In this document: positions 47,606 to 55,859 of the stretch, one piece after another
Position numbering within the stretch: position 1 is the first letter of the stretch
How the letters are laid out: each line of letters opens with the position of its first letter
Source of the DNA: Variovorax sp. PBL-E5
GTDB lineage: Bacteria; Pseudomonadota; Gammaproteobacteria; Burkholderiales; Burkholderiaceae_C
DNA length: 64,000 nt
Direction of reading: 5' to 3'
NCBI RefSeq assembly: GCF_901827185.1
Contig: NZ_LR594671.1
Location: 2,294,001-2,358,000, forward strand
Position numbers and translations under genes: made by a program
The notes under the pieces: model-generated
What the model saw: only the letters and a program-made list of their open reading frames with translations
What the model was told of the DNA's origin: nothing
Databases searched by the model: none

Positions 47606-49852
47606 ATGCAGAAACAGCAAGACGACCCACGCGCTGCCATGACGGGACGCACGGTCCACGAAGCAGCGCCGCATTGGCCGCGCCGACCGCGCCCCAAGGC
47701 CGATGCGCCCAACATCGTCTGGGTCGTGCTCGACGACTGCGGCTTCGCGCAGCTCGGCTGCTATGGCGCATCGACCGAGACGCCGGCGATCGACGCCCTG
47801 GCCAGCCGCGGGTTGCGCTACACCAACTTCCACGTCACCGCGATGTGCTCGCCGACGCGCACCTGCCTGCTCACGGGCCGCAACCATCACGCGGCCGGCA
47901 TGGGCTACCTGGCCGACTTCGATACCGGATTCGACAACGCACGCGGGGCGATCTCGGCGCGCGCGGCGACGCTCGCGGAGATGCTGCGCGAGGGCGGCTA
48001 CGGCACCTATGCGCTGGGTAAGTGGCACTTGGTGCCGCCCGCCGAATGCAGCCCGGTCGGCCCGTTCGACAACTGGCCCACGCAGCGCGGTTTCAATCGC
48101 TACTATGGTTTTCTGGGCGGCGAGGACGACCAATGGGCGCCCGAGCTCTGGTACGACCAGCACCATGTGCCGCCGCCATCACGCGAGGGCTACCACCTGA
48201 GCGAAGACCTGGTCGATCGGGCGCAGGAATTCCTGTCGGACCATCTGTCGGCCACGCCGGACAACCCCTTCTTCCTCTACCTCGCGTTCGGTGCCTGCCA
48301 CGCGCCGCACCAGGCGCCGCAATCCTTTCTCGACAAGTACCGCGGCCGCTTCGATGCGGGCTGGGATGCGGAGCGCGACAAGGTGCTGGCGCGCCAGAAG
48401 CAGATGGGCATCGTGCCGCCGGACACCGCACTCGCGCCGCGCAATCCGGGCGTTCGCGCGTGGGACACGCTGAGTGCCGACGAGCGCCGGCTGGTCGCGC
48501 GCATGCAGGAGGTCTTTGCCGGCTTCACCGAGCACACCGATGCGCAGATCGGCCGCCTGGTCGAGTTCCTGCAAAAGCGCGACAAGCTGCGCGACACGCT
48601 GTTCGTCGTGCTGTCGGACAATGGCGCGAGCGGCGAGGGCGGCGAGTTCGGTTCGGTCAACGAGTACCGCTACTTTCTTGGCCTGCCCGATTCGCTCGAG
48701 GAGAATCTGGCCGAGATCGACAAGCTCGGCGGCCCCTGGACCCACAACCACTATCCGGCCGCATGGGCGCAGGCCGGCAACACGCCGCTCAAGTTCTACA
48801 AGAAGTACACCTTCGGCGGCGGCGTGCGTGCGCCGCTGATCGTGCACTGGCCGGCAGCGCTCGGCGAAGCGGGACTGCGCACTCAGTTCCACCATGCGAT
48901 CGACCTTGCGCCCACCATGCTCGATCTGGCCGGCGTGCCGGCGCTCGCGGTCTATCGCGGCGTCGAACAGTTGCCGGTGCACGGGACCTCGATCGCCTAT
49001 TCGTTCGCCGACCCGGAGGCCGCGTCGACCCGCGAGACCCAGTACTTCGAGATGGGCGGCCAGCGCGGCATCTACCACCGCGGCTGGAAGGCCGTCACCC
49101 ACCATCGCTCCGGCGACGACTACGACGCCGACCGCTGGGAGCTCTACGATCTGCAGAGCGACTACTCGGAGACCGTCGACCGCGCGGCCGACGAGCCCGA
49201 GCGGCTGCGCGAGATGATCGCGCTCTGGTGGCGCGAAGCGGAGGCCTTCCATGTCATGCCGCTGGACGATCGCGCCCAGGCGCGTGCCTTCGCGCGCGAT
49301 CCGGCCACCGATGGCCGGCTGCACTTCAGGCTCTATCCCGGCACGCGCCTGCTGACGCCGGTCACGGGTCCGAACTTCGCGCTGCGGCCGTTCCGCATCC
49401 GCGCCCGCATCGACCGTGCAGCGACCAGCGAAGAGGGCGTGCTGCTGGCCTACGGTCGCCGCGCCGCCGGCTTCTCGCTGTTCATCCAGCACAACCGGCT
49501 GTGCTTCGACTACAACCTCGCGGGCCGGCACACGGTCGTGTCCGCGGATGGGGCACTGCCGACCGGTGCGCACGTGCTCGGCTGCGAGGTGACGATCGAG
49601 AAGGACGGCGCTCGCGCAGTGCTGACGCTGGACGACCAGCCGCTCGCATCCGCCGTGTTGCCGATGGCTTTTCCCGCGGGTTTCGGCCTGCTGAGCACGC
49701 AGTGCGGCCTCAACAGTCCCTCGCCGGTGTCCGATCGCTACGAAGCGCCTTTCCGTTTCGAAGGCACGCTGGACCGGGTCGACATCGAACTTGGCCAGGC
49801 GAACGGCGAGGCGATCGCCGGCCTGTGGGAAGCGGCGGTGCGCAGCCAATGA
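47606..49852 (+). CDS. Type I (formylglycine) sulfatase, cytosolic
   Basis: 748 residues. The metal-binding aspartates 43-44 are in VWVVLDDCGFAQLG. The formylglycine motif is CSPTRTCLLTGR at residues 81-92, with Cys81 to be oxidised, then GKWHL and VVLSDNGAS with later metal ligands. The length and beta-rich C-terminal extension resemble the long arylsulfatase group. No signal peptide is present: the N-terminus is polar and Pro/Arg-rich, so the enzyme should act in the cytosol on an imported sulfate ester. No formylglycine-generating enzyme is encoded in the window. GGAG precedes the ATG. Confidence 0.9.
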   Translation: MQKQQDDPRAAMTGRTVHEAAPHWPRRPRPKADAPNIVWVVLDDCGFAQLGCYGASTETPAIDALASRGLRYTNFHVTAMCSPTRTCLLTGRNHHAAGMGYLADFDTGFDNARGAISARAATLAEMLREGGYGTYALGKWHLVPPAECSPVGPFDNWPTQRGFNRYYGFLGGEDDQWAPELWYDQHHVPPPSREGYHLSEDLVDRAQEFLSDHLSATPDNPFFLYLAFGACHAPHQAPQSFLDKYRGRFDAGWDAERDKVLARQKQMGIVPPDTALAPRNPGVRAWDTLSADERRLVARMQEVFAGFTEHTDAQIGRLVEFLQKRDKLRDTLFVVLSDNGASGEGGEFGSVNEYRYFLGLPDSLEENLAEIDKLGGPWTHNHYPAAWAQAGNTPLKFYKKYTFGGGVRAPLIVHWPAALGEAGLRTQFHHAIDLAPTMLDLAGVPALAVYRGVEQLPVHGTSIAYSFADPEAASTRETQYFEMGGQRGIYHRGWKAVTHHRSGDDYDADRWELYDLQSDYSETVDRAADEPERLREMIALWWREAEAFHVMPLDDRAQARAFARDPATDGRLHFRLYPGTRLLTPVTGPNFALRPFRIRARIDRAATSEEGVLLAYGRRAAGFSLFIQHNRLCFDYNLAGRHTVVSADGALPTGAHVLGCEVTIEKDGARAVLTLDDQPLASAVLPMAFPAGFGLLSTQCGLNSPSPVSDRYEAPFRFEGTLDRVDIELGQANGEAIAGLWEAAVRSQ

Positions 49853-49925
49853 ATGAGTTCAGACGGCCGGCGGCTGCCCTGCAAGGCGAAGCCCGGCTTC
49901 ACGTTCAGTCAACAAGGAGATAGAA

Positions 49926-50948
49926 ATGAAGATGCCTGCCCTCGGTCTGCGTGCCTTGCGATGCGTCGCCGGCGCTCTGATTGCCACTCTCGCGCTGGGC
50001 GAAGCGGCGTTCGCCCAGAACCTGACGACACTGCGCATCGGCGCGGCGTCCAACGTGCTGTTCGGGCCGGTGTTCGTGCTGGCCGACAGCAGCAACGGCA
50101 TCGCGGCCAGGCATGGACTCAAGATCGAGTCGCGCATCTTCAACTCCGGCATCGCCACGATGGAGGCCGCGCTGGCCGGCGATCTGGACGTCGCGTTCCC
50201 GAACACCCGCATCCTGTTGCCGCTGCTCAAGAGCGGCAAGGCCTGCTTCAAGGGCGGCATCGCCTTCGTCGACGTCAACACGGTCAACATGGTCACCAAG
50301 GCCGACATTACCCAGCCCAGGCAACTCGAAGGGCGAAAGATCGGCACGCGCAAGGGCGGCATCGGCGAGGTCGCGCTGCACATGTGGCTCGCCAAGCAGG
50401 GCATCGACCGGGCCAAGGTGCAGACCGTCAACATCGCCGAGGAAGATCTGCCGATCGCACTGGCCAAGGGCAGTGTCGACGGCATCATCTGGCCCGAGCC
50501 GACGCCGTCGCTGGCGCTCGAGGTGGGCGGCTCGGCGGTACATCGCTTCGGCGACATCGGTTCCGCGTTCCGGGACGTGTCGGTCGTCAACGTGACCTGC
50601 GACTGGGTCAGGAAGAACGGCGACGACGGCATGAAGAAGCTGGTGGCCGCGTGGATCGACGCCGTCGATCTGCTGAAGTCGAATCCCGATGCCGGCGCCA
50701 GGATCACCGCCAAGGCGCTGCAGCTCACGCCGGACGACGTCAAGAAGATCTGGAAGGACGGCGGCTGGCCCGGCGGCTGGCCGGCGAATCTCACGGACGG
50801 CCAGATCGACATGTACTACACCTACGGCGACTACCTGAAGGCGAACAAGGAACTCGACGGCATGCCCGACATGGGCGCCTGGATCAGCAGCAAATGGCTG
50901 AAGGAAGTGGCGCCGGGCCGCGTGCTGTTGTCCAAGTACAAGTACTAG
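49926..50948 (+). CDS. NitT/TauT-type ABC transporter substrate-binding protein
   Basis: 340 residues with a signal peptide ending GEAAFAQ (cleavage near residue 30). The SsuA/NMT1-like fold begins LTTLRIGAASNVLFGPVFVL. The family binds sulfonates, taurine, nitrate, thiamine precursors and sulfate esters. AAGGAG precedes the ATG, and the sulfatase gene ends 73 bp upstream. Its neighbours point to an organosulfate ligand, which is inference. Confidence 0.88.
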   Translation: MKMPALGLRALRCVAGALIATLALGEAAFAQNLTTLRIGAASNVLFGPVFVLADSSNGIAARHGLKIESRIFNSGIATMEAALAGDLDVAFPNTRILLPLLKSGKACFKGGIAFVDVNTVNMVTKADITQPRQLEGRKIGTRKGGIGEVALHMWLAKQGIDRAKVQTVNIAEEDLPIALAKGSVDGIIWPEPTPSLALEVGGSAVHRFGDIGSAFRDVSVVNVTCDWVRKNGDDGMKKLVAAWIDAVDLLKSNPDAGARITAKALQLTPDDVKKIWKDGGWPGGWPANLTDGQIDMYYTYGDYLKANKELDGMPDMGAWISSKWLKEVAPGRVLLSKYKY

Positions 50949-50954
50949 GCCGAG

Positions 50955-51752
50955 ATGATGCCCAGTGCCATTCGCATGCGCGACGTGGAGATGAATTTCT
51001 CCGGCGGTCGCGACGGAAGCGCCTACCTGGCGTTGCGCGGCGTGCAGCTCGACGTGCGCGACGGCGAGTTCTTCTGCCTGCTCGGCCCGTCCGGCTGCGG
51101 CAAGACCTCACTGCTCAACCTGATCGCGGGCTTCGTCACGCCCACGGCGGGCCAGGTGGACATCCGGGGCCACGCCGTGACGAAGCCGGACAAGGACCGC
51201 GGCGTGGTGTTCCAGTCCGACCGCGCCCTGTTCGATTGGCTGACCGTGGAAGAGAACGTTTCCTTCGGGCCGCGCATGCGCGGCCTGGCGGGCACGAACT
51301 GGCGCGGCGTCGTGGACGACATGCTCCGGCTGGTCGGCCTGTGGGACCATCGTTCCAAGTTGCCGCGCGAACTGTCGGGCGGCATGAAGCAGCGCGTGCA
51401 GATCGCGCGGGTGCTGGCCAACAGTCCCGACATCCTGCTGATGGACGAGCCCTTCGCGGCGCTCGATGCCTACACGCGCGGCGTCATGCAAAAGGAAGTC
51501 ACGCGCATCTGGGATGCTTCGCGGCGCACCGTGGTCTTCGTGACCCACGACATCGCCGAGGCCATCTGGCTGGCCGACCGGATCGGCATCATGACGCGCG
51601 GACCCGGCTCGCGCATCCGCGAGATCTTCGAGGTCGATCTGCCGCGGCCGCGCGAACGCATGACCGCCGGCTTCATCGATCTCTTCAATCGCCTGAGCGA
51701 GGCCATCGACGCCGAAGCCGGGCACGCGCAGCACCAGGAGGCCACGCAGTGA
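50955..51752 (+). CDS. NitT/TauT-type ABC transporter ATP-binding protein
   Basis: 265 residues. Walker A is at 44-52 (GPSGCGKTS), the Q-loop is in GVVFQSDRALFDWLT, the signature is LSGGMKQRVQIARVL, Walker B is ILLMDEPFAALDA, and the switch His is in FVTHDIAEA. It drives import through the permease encoded next, which overlaps its stop (TGATG). Confidence 0.93.
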   Translation: MMPSAIRMRDVEMNFSGGRDGSAYLALRGVQLDVRDGEFFCLLGPSGCGKTSLLNLIAGFVTPTAGQVDIRGHAVTKPDKDRGVVFQSDRALFDWLTVEENVSFGPRMRGLAGTNWRGVVDDMLRLVGLWDHRSKLPRELSGGMKQRVQIARVLANSPDILLMDEPFAALDAYTRGVMQKEVTRIWDASRRTVVFVTHDIAEAIWLADRIGIMTRGPGSRIREIFEVDLPRPRERMTAGFIDLFNRLSEAIDAEAGHAQHQEATQ

Positions 51753-52561
51753 TGGATGCGATCGAACAGGTTCCCGCGACCGTGGAACTTCCCAAGGCAC
51801 CACGCGGATGGCGCGTGGGCCGGTACGGCATCACGCTGCTGGCGCTGCTGATGGCACTGGCGCTCTGGACGCTCGTGTCCGCGTTTTCTTCGCCTTTCTT
51901 CTTTCCTTCGCCGCTTGCGGTCGGCAAGGCGCTGGTGGAGCTCACGGCCAACGGAACGCTGCCCCATGCCGTCGGCATCAGCTACTTCCGCATCCTGGTG
52001 GGCTGGGCGGTCGGTTGCGCCGCGGCCATTCCGCTGGCGCTCGCCGCGGGCCGGATCGGATTCGTTCGCCAACTGGTCGAGCCGTTCTTCAATTTCTTCC
52101 GCTTCGTGCCGCCGATCGCGTTCCTCGGTGTCGCCATCCTGTGGTTCGGCATCGGCGAAGGATCGAAGGTTGCGATCATCATCTACACTTCTCTTTTCAC
52201 CGTGTTCATGAACACGATGGCCGGCGCCGCCGCGGTGGATGAAACGCCGAGCCGCGCCGCTTTGTGCCTCGGCGCGACCCGGCGGCAGGTTCTGTGGCGG
52301 GTCGTCCTGCCCGCGACTGTGCCAGCCATCCTGGTGGGCATGCGGGTGGGCATGGGCTTCTCGTTCATGAGCGTGGTCGCGGCCGAGATGATCGCGGCCA
52401 ACGAAGGCGTGGGATTCATGATCTACAACGCACGCCTGTTCCTGAAGACCGCCAATGCCTTCGCAGGCATCCTGACGCTGGGCCTGATGGGATTGGTGGC
52501 CGATCTGGCCTTCCGGCTCATCGCGCGCAAACTGTTTCCGAAGCACGCACTGCCGTTCTAG
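51752..52561 (+). CDS. NitT/TauT-type ABC transporter permease
   Basis: 269 residues with about six membrane helices, starting at ITLLALLMALALWTLVSAF. The EAA loop that contacts the ATPase is in AALCLGATRRQVLWRVVLPA. It belongs to the SsuC/TauC permease family. A GTG three bases upstream is an alternative start. It is followed by a terminator at 52574-52604. Confidence 0.93.
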   Translation: MDAIEQVPATVELPKAPRGWRVGRYGITLLALLMALALWTLVSAFSSPFFFPSPLAVGKALVELTANGTLPHAVGISYFRILVGWAVGCAAAIPLALAAGRIGFVRQLVEPFFNFFRFVPPIAFLGVAILWFGIGEGSKVAIIIYTSLFTVFMNTMAGAAAVDETPSRAALCLGATRRQVLWRVVLPATVPAILVGMRVGMGFSFMSVVAAEMIAANEGVGFMIYNARLFLKTANAFAGILTLGLMGLVADLAFRLIARKLFPKHALPF

Positions 52562-52573
52562 CCGGTCTGTCGC

Positions 52574-52604
52574 GCGCAAGGGCCGTCGGCCCTTCTTGCG
52601 CTTT
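52574..52604 (+). terminator. Intrinsic terminator of the sulfatase/ABC operon
   Basis: GCGCAAGGGCC (52574-52584) pairs with GGCCCTTCTTGCGC with a 3-nt bulge, followed by TTT. It lies 12 bp after the permease stop. Confidence 0.6.
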
Positions 52605-52716
52605 CATGCTTTTTTCTTCTGCCGCGGCGTCATCCGATTGACCCTGCGCGCCGTTCAACAGGGGCGTCACTCGACAGACGTAACCTTTTGGTGCCACCGC
52701 TTTCAGAAAGAACCCC

Positions 52717-52866
52717 ATGAAGATCAAGCAACTGATTCTCTCCAGCCTCGTCGCCTTCGCCGGCCTCGCCGTCCTGGCACCCACCATCGCTTCCGCTGCG
52801 CCGCACCGTCACAAGGTGTGCCACACGGGCCCGCACCACCACCGCGTCTGCCACTGGGTGCGCTGA
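52717..52866 (+). CDS. Small secreted His/Cys-rich peptide
   Basis: 49 codons from ATG to TGA. Residues 1-27 are a textbook Sec signal peptide (MKIKQLILSSLVAFAGLAVL, then APTIASA) with cleavage after ASA near residue 27. The mature part is only about 22 residues, with seven histidines and two cysteines (KVCHTGPHHHRVCHWV). AGAAAG lies just before the ATG. The gene is isolated between an upstream terminator and a very strong one 31 bp downstream, so it is its own transcription unit. Metal or heme binding in the periplasm is a reasonable guess from composition only; no family is assigned. Confidence 0.75.
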   Translation: MKIKQLILSSLVAFAGLAVLAPTIASAAPHRHKVCHTGPHHHRVCHWVR

Positions 52867-52897
52867 TTCCGGCGCGGCGTCTTCGCCGCAACGGTCG

Positions 52898-52930
52898 AAA
52901 AGCCCGTCTTCGAAAGAAGACGGGCTTTTT
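52898..52930. terminator. Strong bidirectional intrinsic terminator
   Basis: A 14-bp stem, AAAAGCCCGTCTTC with GAAGACGGGCTTTT around a GAAA tetraloop, flanked by A- and T-runs, so it can act on both strands. It ends the small peptide gene (plus strand) and the hypothetical gene at 52935-53153 (minus strand). Confidence 0.93.
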
Positions 52931-52934
52931 GCGT

Positions 52935-53153
52935 CTAGCGGGAGAGCGGCCCGAAATGGGTCGGATCCTTCTGAAACGCCGCCAGGTCACTGGAGATTCG
53001 GGTCAGCGCGGCCGAGGCACCGGGTTCCCGGCGGCGCAAGGCTTCGAGCTGCCTCGCATAGGCATCGGTCAGAACTTGCCAGTGATGAAAGGCCGGGCTG
53101 ATTCCTTCGCTCGCGGAGCGAAGAAGAGGGTGGGGCAGGAGATGAGCGGTCAT
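52935..53153 (-). CDS. Hypothetical protein, 72 residues
   Basis: I do not recognise a family. The sequence is mostly helical and polar with aromatic positions (FHHWQVLTDAYARQLEALRR, then LAAFQKDPTHFG), lacks a signal or membrane segment, and ends 5 bp before a bidirectional terminator. An extended frame to 53195 exists, but the ATG at 53153 gives a more natural start. No clear ribosome site is visible, so expression is uncertain. Confidence 0.45.
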   Translation of the reverse strand: MTAHLLPHPLLRSASEGISPAFHHWQVLTDAYARQLEALRRREPGASAALTRISSDLAAFQKDPTHFGPLSR

Positions 53154-53345
53154 GGAAGCTGCGTTCTGGAGGTCGGGTTGTCGCGGGTGCTGCACAACCG
53201 CTGTCCTTCCTTATCGGCCGCTTGCTGCAAAACTTAAGTTTGCGTGCTCTCAACTTTTTGTTTTTCTTTGATCGACGCGGCTTCAGAAAAGAACAGTGGC
53301 CGCCGAAATGGAAGCAGTGCAGATCCATCGAATAGCGAGCAGGCC

Positions 53346-53765
53346 ATGTCCAGACTCATCGTTCTAGCCCGACACAACAGCGTGAAGCAGGTCAATATCC
53401 GCGGGCCGCTCACGACCATCGGGCGCGATCCCGCCTGCGGTGTCCACATCGACAGCCGGAGCGTCAGCCGGCACCATGCGGCGATCCGCTGGACCGGCGA
53501 CCGCTTCATGTTGACGGACACGTCGAGCCGCAACGGCACTTTCGTCAACAAGGAACGGATCTGGGAGCATGCGCTGAAGAATGGCGATGCGATCACCGTG
53601 GGGGACTGCCAGCTGCGCTTCCTGTACGACACGCAGTTCCTGCCCCGAGAGGAAGCCTTGCGCCTGGCGACCGTGTTCGACGACTTCATGGACACCGACG
53701 CGGCGCGCCAGGGAAGCCTGCGTGCGGCATTCTTCAGCCGGGGCAACGCACCCAGGTACGCCTGA
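53346..53765 (+). CDS. FHA domain protein
   Basis: 139 residues. One forkhead-associated domain spans about residues 15-95 with the phosphothreonine-binding residues in place: TIGRDP, SVSRHHA and SSRNGTFVN. About 40 helical residues follow. It is a reader of phosphorylated partners; no kinase or secretion system gene is adjacent. The ATG at 53346 begins just before the first beta strand. Confidence 0.88.
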   Translation: MSRLIVLARHNSVKQVNIRGPLTTIGRDPACGVHIDSRSVSRHHAAIRWTGDRFMLTDTSSRNGTFVNKERIWEHALKNGDAITVGDCQLRFLYDTQFLPREEALRLATVFDDFMDTDAARQGSLRAAFFSRGNAPRYA

Positions 53766-53810
53766 GCCGCGCCGCCCGAGTGTTGGCTAAAGGCTGCAAA
53801 GCCTGACGGG

Positions 53811-53838
53811 CGATGACGCCTGAAAGGCGTTTCATCGG
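53811..53838 (+). terminator. Hairpin, possible terminator after the FHA gene
   Basis: CGATGA-CGCCT and AGGCG-TT-TCATCG form an 11-bp stem with a GAA loop. A smaller stem AGGCT/AGCCT precedes it. There is no proper T-run, so termination is uncertain. Confidence 0.35.
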
Positions 53839-53864
53839 GCGTTGAGCGCCCGCTTCGCGCCACA

Positions 53865-54152
53865 ATGTCATCCAGCATGACGCAGTCTCTCCCTCACCCT
53901 GACGACCTCACGGACGATGAACTCGCGGAGCACGCCAAGGCATGGCGCCGGCAGGCTCTGCGCGGCGACCGCAGCGCGCGGGCGCCCGCGCATGCCTATG
54001 AGACGGCGCTGCGCGAACGTGTCCGTGCATCGGTCGCCGCGGAACTGATGACCAGCGCCGCCGCGCCCGCGCGCGAGCGCAAGCGCCCCTGGTGGCGTGC
54101 ATGGTGGCCTTCGCAGGGCGACGGCAGCAGCAGCGGCCGCGCCGTCCCGTGA
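53865..54152 (+). CDS. Small hypothetical protein coupled to the nuclease gene
   Basis: 95 residues, soluble, acidic at the start (HPDDLTDDELAEHAKAWRRQ) and basic/Trp-rich at the end (KRPWWRAWWPSQGDG). No domain is recognised; the tone of the sequence is of a conserved small protein of this bacterial family. Its TGA overlaps the GTG start of the nuclease gene (GTGA), implying coupled translation. An ATG at 53877 is an alternative start. Confidence 0.6.
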   Translation: MSSSMTQSLPHPDDLTDDELAEHAKAWRRQALRGDRSARAPAHAYETALRERVRASVAAELMTSAAAPARERKRPWWRAWWPSQGDGSSSGRAVP

Positions 54153-54670
54153 TTCCCGCGCTGCATCGCGGCGCGCATCCGTCCGTCCCTCGAGCCCTGG
54201 CCGCCATCCTGCTGGCGCTGGCGGCCCTTCATGCACAGGCCGAACGGATCGACGGCCGCGTCGTCACCGTGGCCGATGGCGACACGATCGTGGTGCTCGA
54301 TGCCTTGAAGGTGCAGCACCGCATCCGACTCGGCGCCATCGACGCGCCCGAATGGAGCCAGCCCTTCGGCCGCCGCTCGCGCGCGAGCCTGGCGCAACTG
54401 ATCGCCGGCAAGACCGTGCAGGTGCAGGTGGACCGGCTCGACCGCTACGGCCGTTCGGTGGGCGTGGTGCGGCTGGGCGAGATCGACGTGAACCGGATGC
54501 AGATCGAGCGCGGCATGGCGTGGTGGTATCGCCAATACGCCGGCGAACAACGCATCCCCGATCGCCTGGCCTACGAGCGCGCCGAACGCGACGCGCACCG
54601 GGCCCGGCGCGGGCTCTGGAGCGATGCCCAGCCGGTGCCGCCCTGGACATGGCGGACCCGGCACCGCTGA
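54149..54670 (+). CDS. Exported thermonuclease-family (SNase) nuclease
   Basis: 173 residues from a GTG. A signal-like segment (ALAAILLALAALHAQA, cleavage near residue 32) is followed by an SNase domain: VVTVADGDTIVVLD, RIRLGAIDAPEW with the calcium and catalytic Arg region, and a later basic helix RAERDAHRARRGLW. It probably degrades extracellular or periplasmic nucleic acid. It is coupled to the upstream small gene. Confidence 0.88.
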   Translation: MIPALHRGAHPSVPRALAAILLALAALHAQAERIDGRVVTVADGDTIVVLDALKVQHRIRLGAIDAPEWSQPFGRRSRASLAQLIAGKTVQVQVDRLDRYGRSVGVVRLGEIDVNRMQIERGMAWWYRQYAGEQRIPDRLAYERAERDAHRARRGLWSDAQPVPPWTWRTRHR

Positions 54671-54691
54671 CCCTTCTTCGGGTCAATCTGG

Positions 54692-54720
54692 TTGACATAT
54701 AAACATTTGAAAAGTAATGT
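54692..54720 (+). promoter_or_regulatory. Strong sigma-70 promoter of the opine-dehydrogenase-family operon
   Basis: TTGACA (54692-54697), a 17-bp AT-rich spacer, then TAATGT (54715-54720), about 65 bp upstream of the first gene. A GACCC/GGGTC hairpin (54669-54684) lies just before it and may end the nuclease transcript. Confidence 0.7.
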
Positions 54721-54785
54721 ACCTGCACGCCGCGCGCCGTCATGCGCGGCGGTCCATCCCTCTCTATCTCGCGGAGTGCCGGTTC

Positions 54786-55859
54786 ATGAAAATTGCCATC
54801 CTGGGCGGAGGCCACGGCTGCTATGCCGCCGCCGCCGACCTGTCCGAAGCCGGCCATGAGGTGCGCCTCTGGCGTCGCGATGCGGCGGCGCTCGCTGCTG
54901 TCATCGAGGCCGGTTCGATTCGCCTGAAAGACGCCGAGGGCGCGCGCGACGTGAAGATCGCCGCCGCCGCCGCGGACATCGGCGACGCCCTGCGCGGCGC
55001 CGAGCTGATCGTGATCCCATCGCCCGCGATCGCGCAGGCGGACATCGCGCGTGCGATGGCGCCGCACCTGGCCGACGGCCAGGTCGTCTTCCTGCCGCCG
55101 GGCACCTTCGGCAGCTACGTGATGGCCCAGATCGCGCGGGAGGCCGGCAGCCGCGCCGACGTGGCGTGGGCCGAAACCGGCACGCTGCCGTACCTCGCGC
55201 GTAAGCACGGCGAGCGCGAGGTCAACGTCACCGTGCGCGCGGTGCGCCTGCCGACCGGCGTCTATCCGGCGCGCAAGGAAAAGGAAGCGATCGCGCGGAT
55301 CCGCGAGGCCTACCCCAGCGTGCATGGCTGCGGCGACGCGCTGTCGGGCGCGCTGATGAACGCGGGCCCGGTGATCCACCCGCCGCTGATGGTGATGAAC
55401 GCCGCGCCGCTGCAGCACTTCGAGCGCTGGGACATCCACAACGAAGGCACGCAGCGCGCGGTCCGCGCCGTGACCGACCGGCTCGACCTGGAGCGCATCG
55501 CGGTGCGCGAGGCCTTCGGCCATACCGCCCCGCACTACCCGCTGGCCGACCACTACAACAACGACCAGTGGATGTACGGCGACGCCCACAAGCAGCTCGT
55601 GAAGTCGGGCGACTGGCGCGAGAACATCGACCTCTATGGCCATCGCTACATCACCGAGGACACCGAGCTCGGCCTCGCCTTCCTCGCCTCGGCCGCGCGC
55701 CATGCCGGCGTCGATGCGCCGATCGCGCACGGCCTGCTGGCCATCGTCGGCGGCTTTCTGGGCCGCGACCTGCGCCAGGGCGCGCGCACCTTCGAAGCGC
55801 TGGGCCTGAGCGGGCTGAGCCGCGATGCGCTGAAAGAGCGTCTGCATGACGGCGCCTGA
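54786..55859 (+). CDS. NAD/NADP octopine/nopaline dehydrogenase family protein
   Basis: 357 residues. The Rossmann start is MKIAILGGGHGCYAAAADLS. The C-terminal opine dehydrogenase domain follows, with PVIHPPLMVMNAAPL and the conserved HYPLADHYNN block. Family members make or break opines (secondary amines of an amino acid and a keto acid) or act on related 2-hydroxy/imino acids. The ATG at 54786 starts the nucleotide-binding strand; the longer frame upstream overlaps the promoter. It overlaps the next gene by 14 bp. Confidence 0.82.
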   Translation: MKIAILGGGHGCYAAAADLSEAGHEVRLWRRDAAALAAVIEAGSIRLKDAEGARDVKIAAAAADIGDALRGAELIVIPSPAIAQADIARAMAPHLADGQVVFLPPGTFGSYVMAQIAREAGSRADVAWAETGTLPYLARKHGEREVNVTVRAVRLPTGVYPARKEKEAIARIREAYPSVHGCGDALSGALMNAGPVIHPPLMVMNAAPLQHFERWDIHNEGTQRAVRAVTDRLDLERIAVREAFGHTAPHYPLADHYNNDQWMYGDAHKQLVKSGDWRENIDLYGHRYITEDTELGLAFLASAARHAGVDAPIAHGLLAIVGGFLGRDLRQGARTFEALGLSGLSRDALKERLHDGA

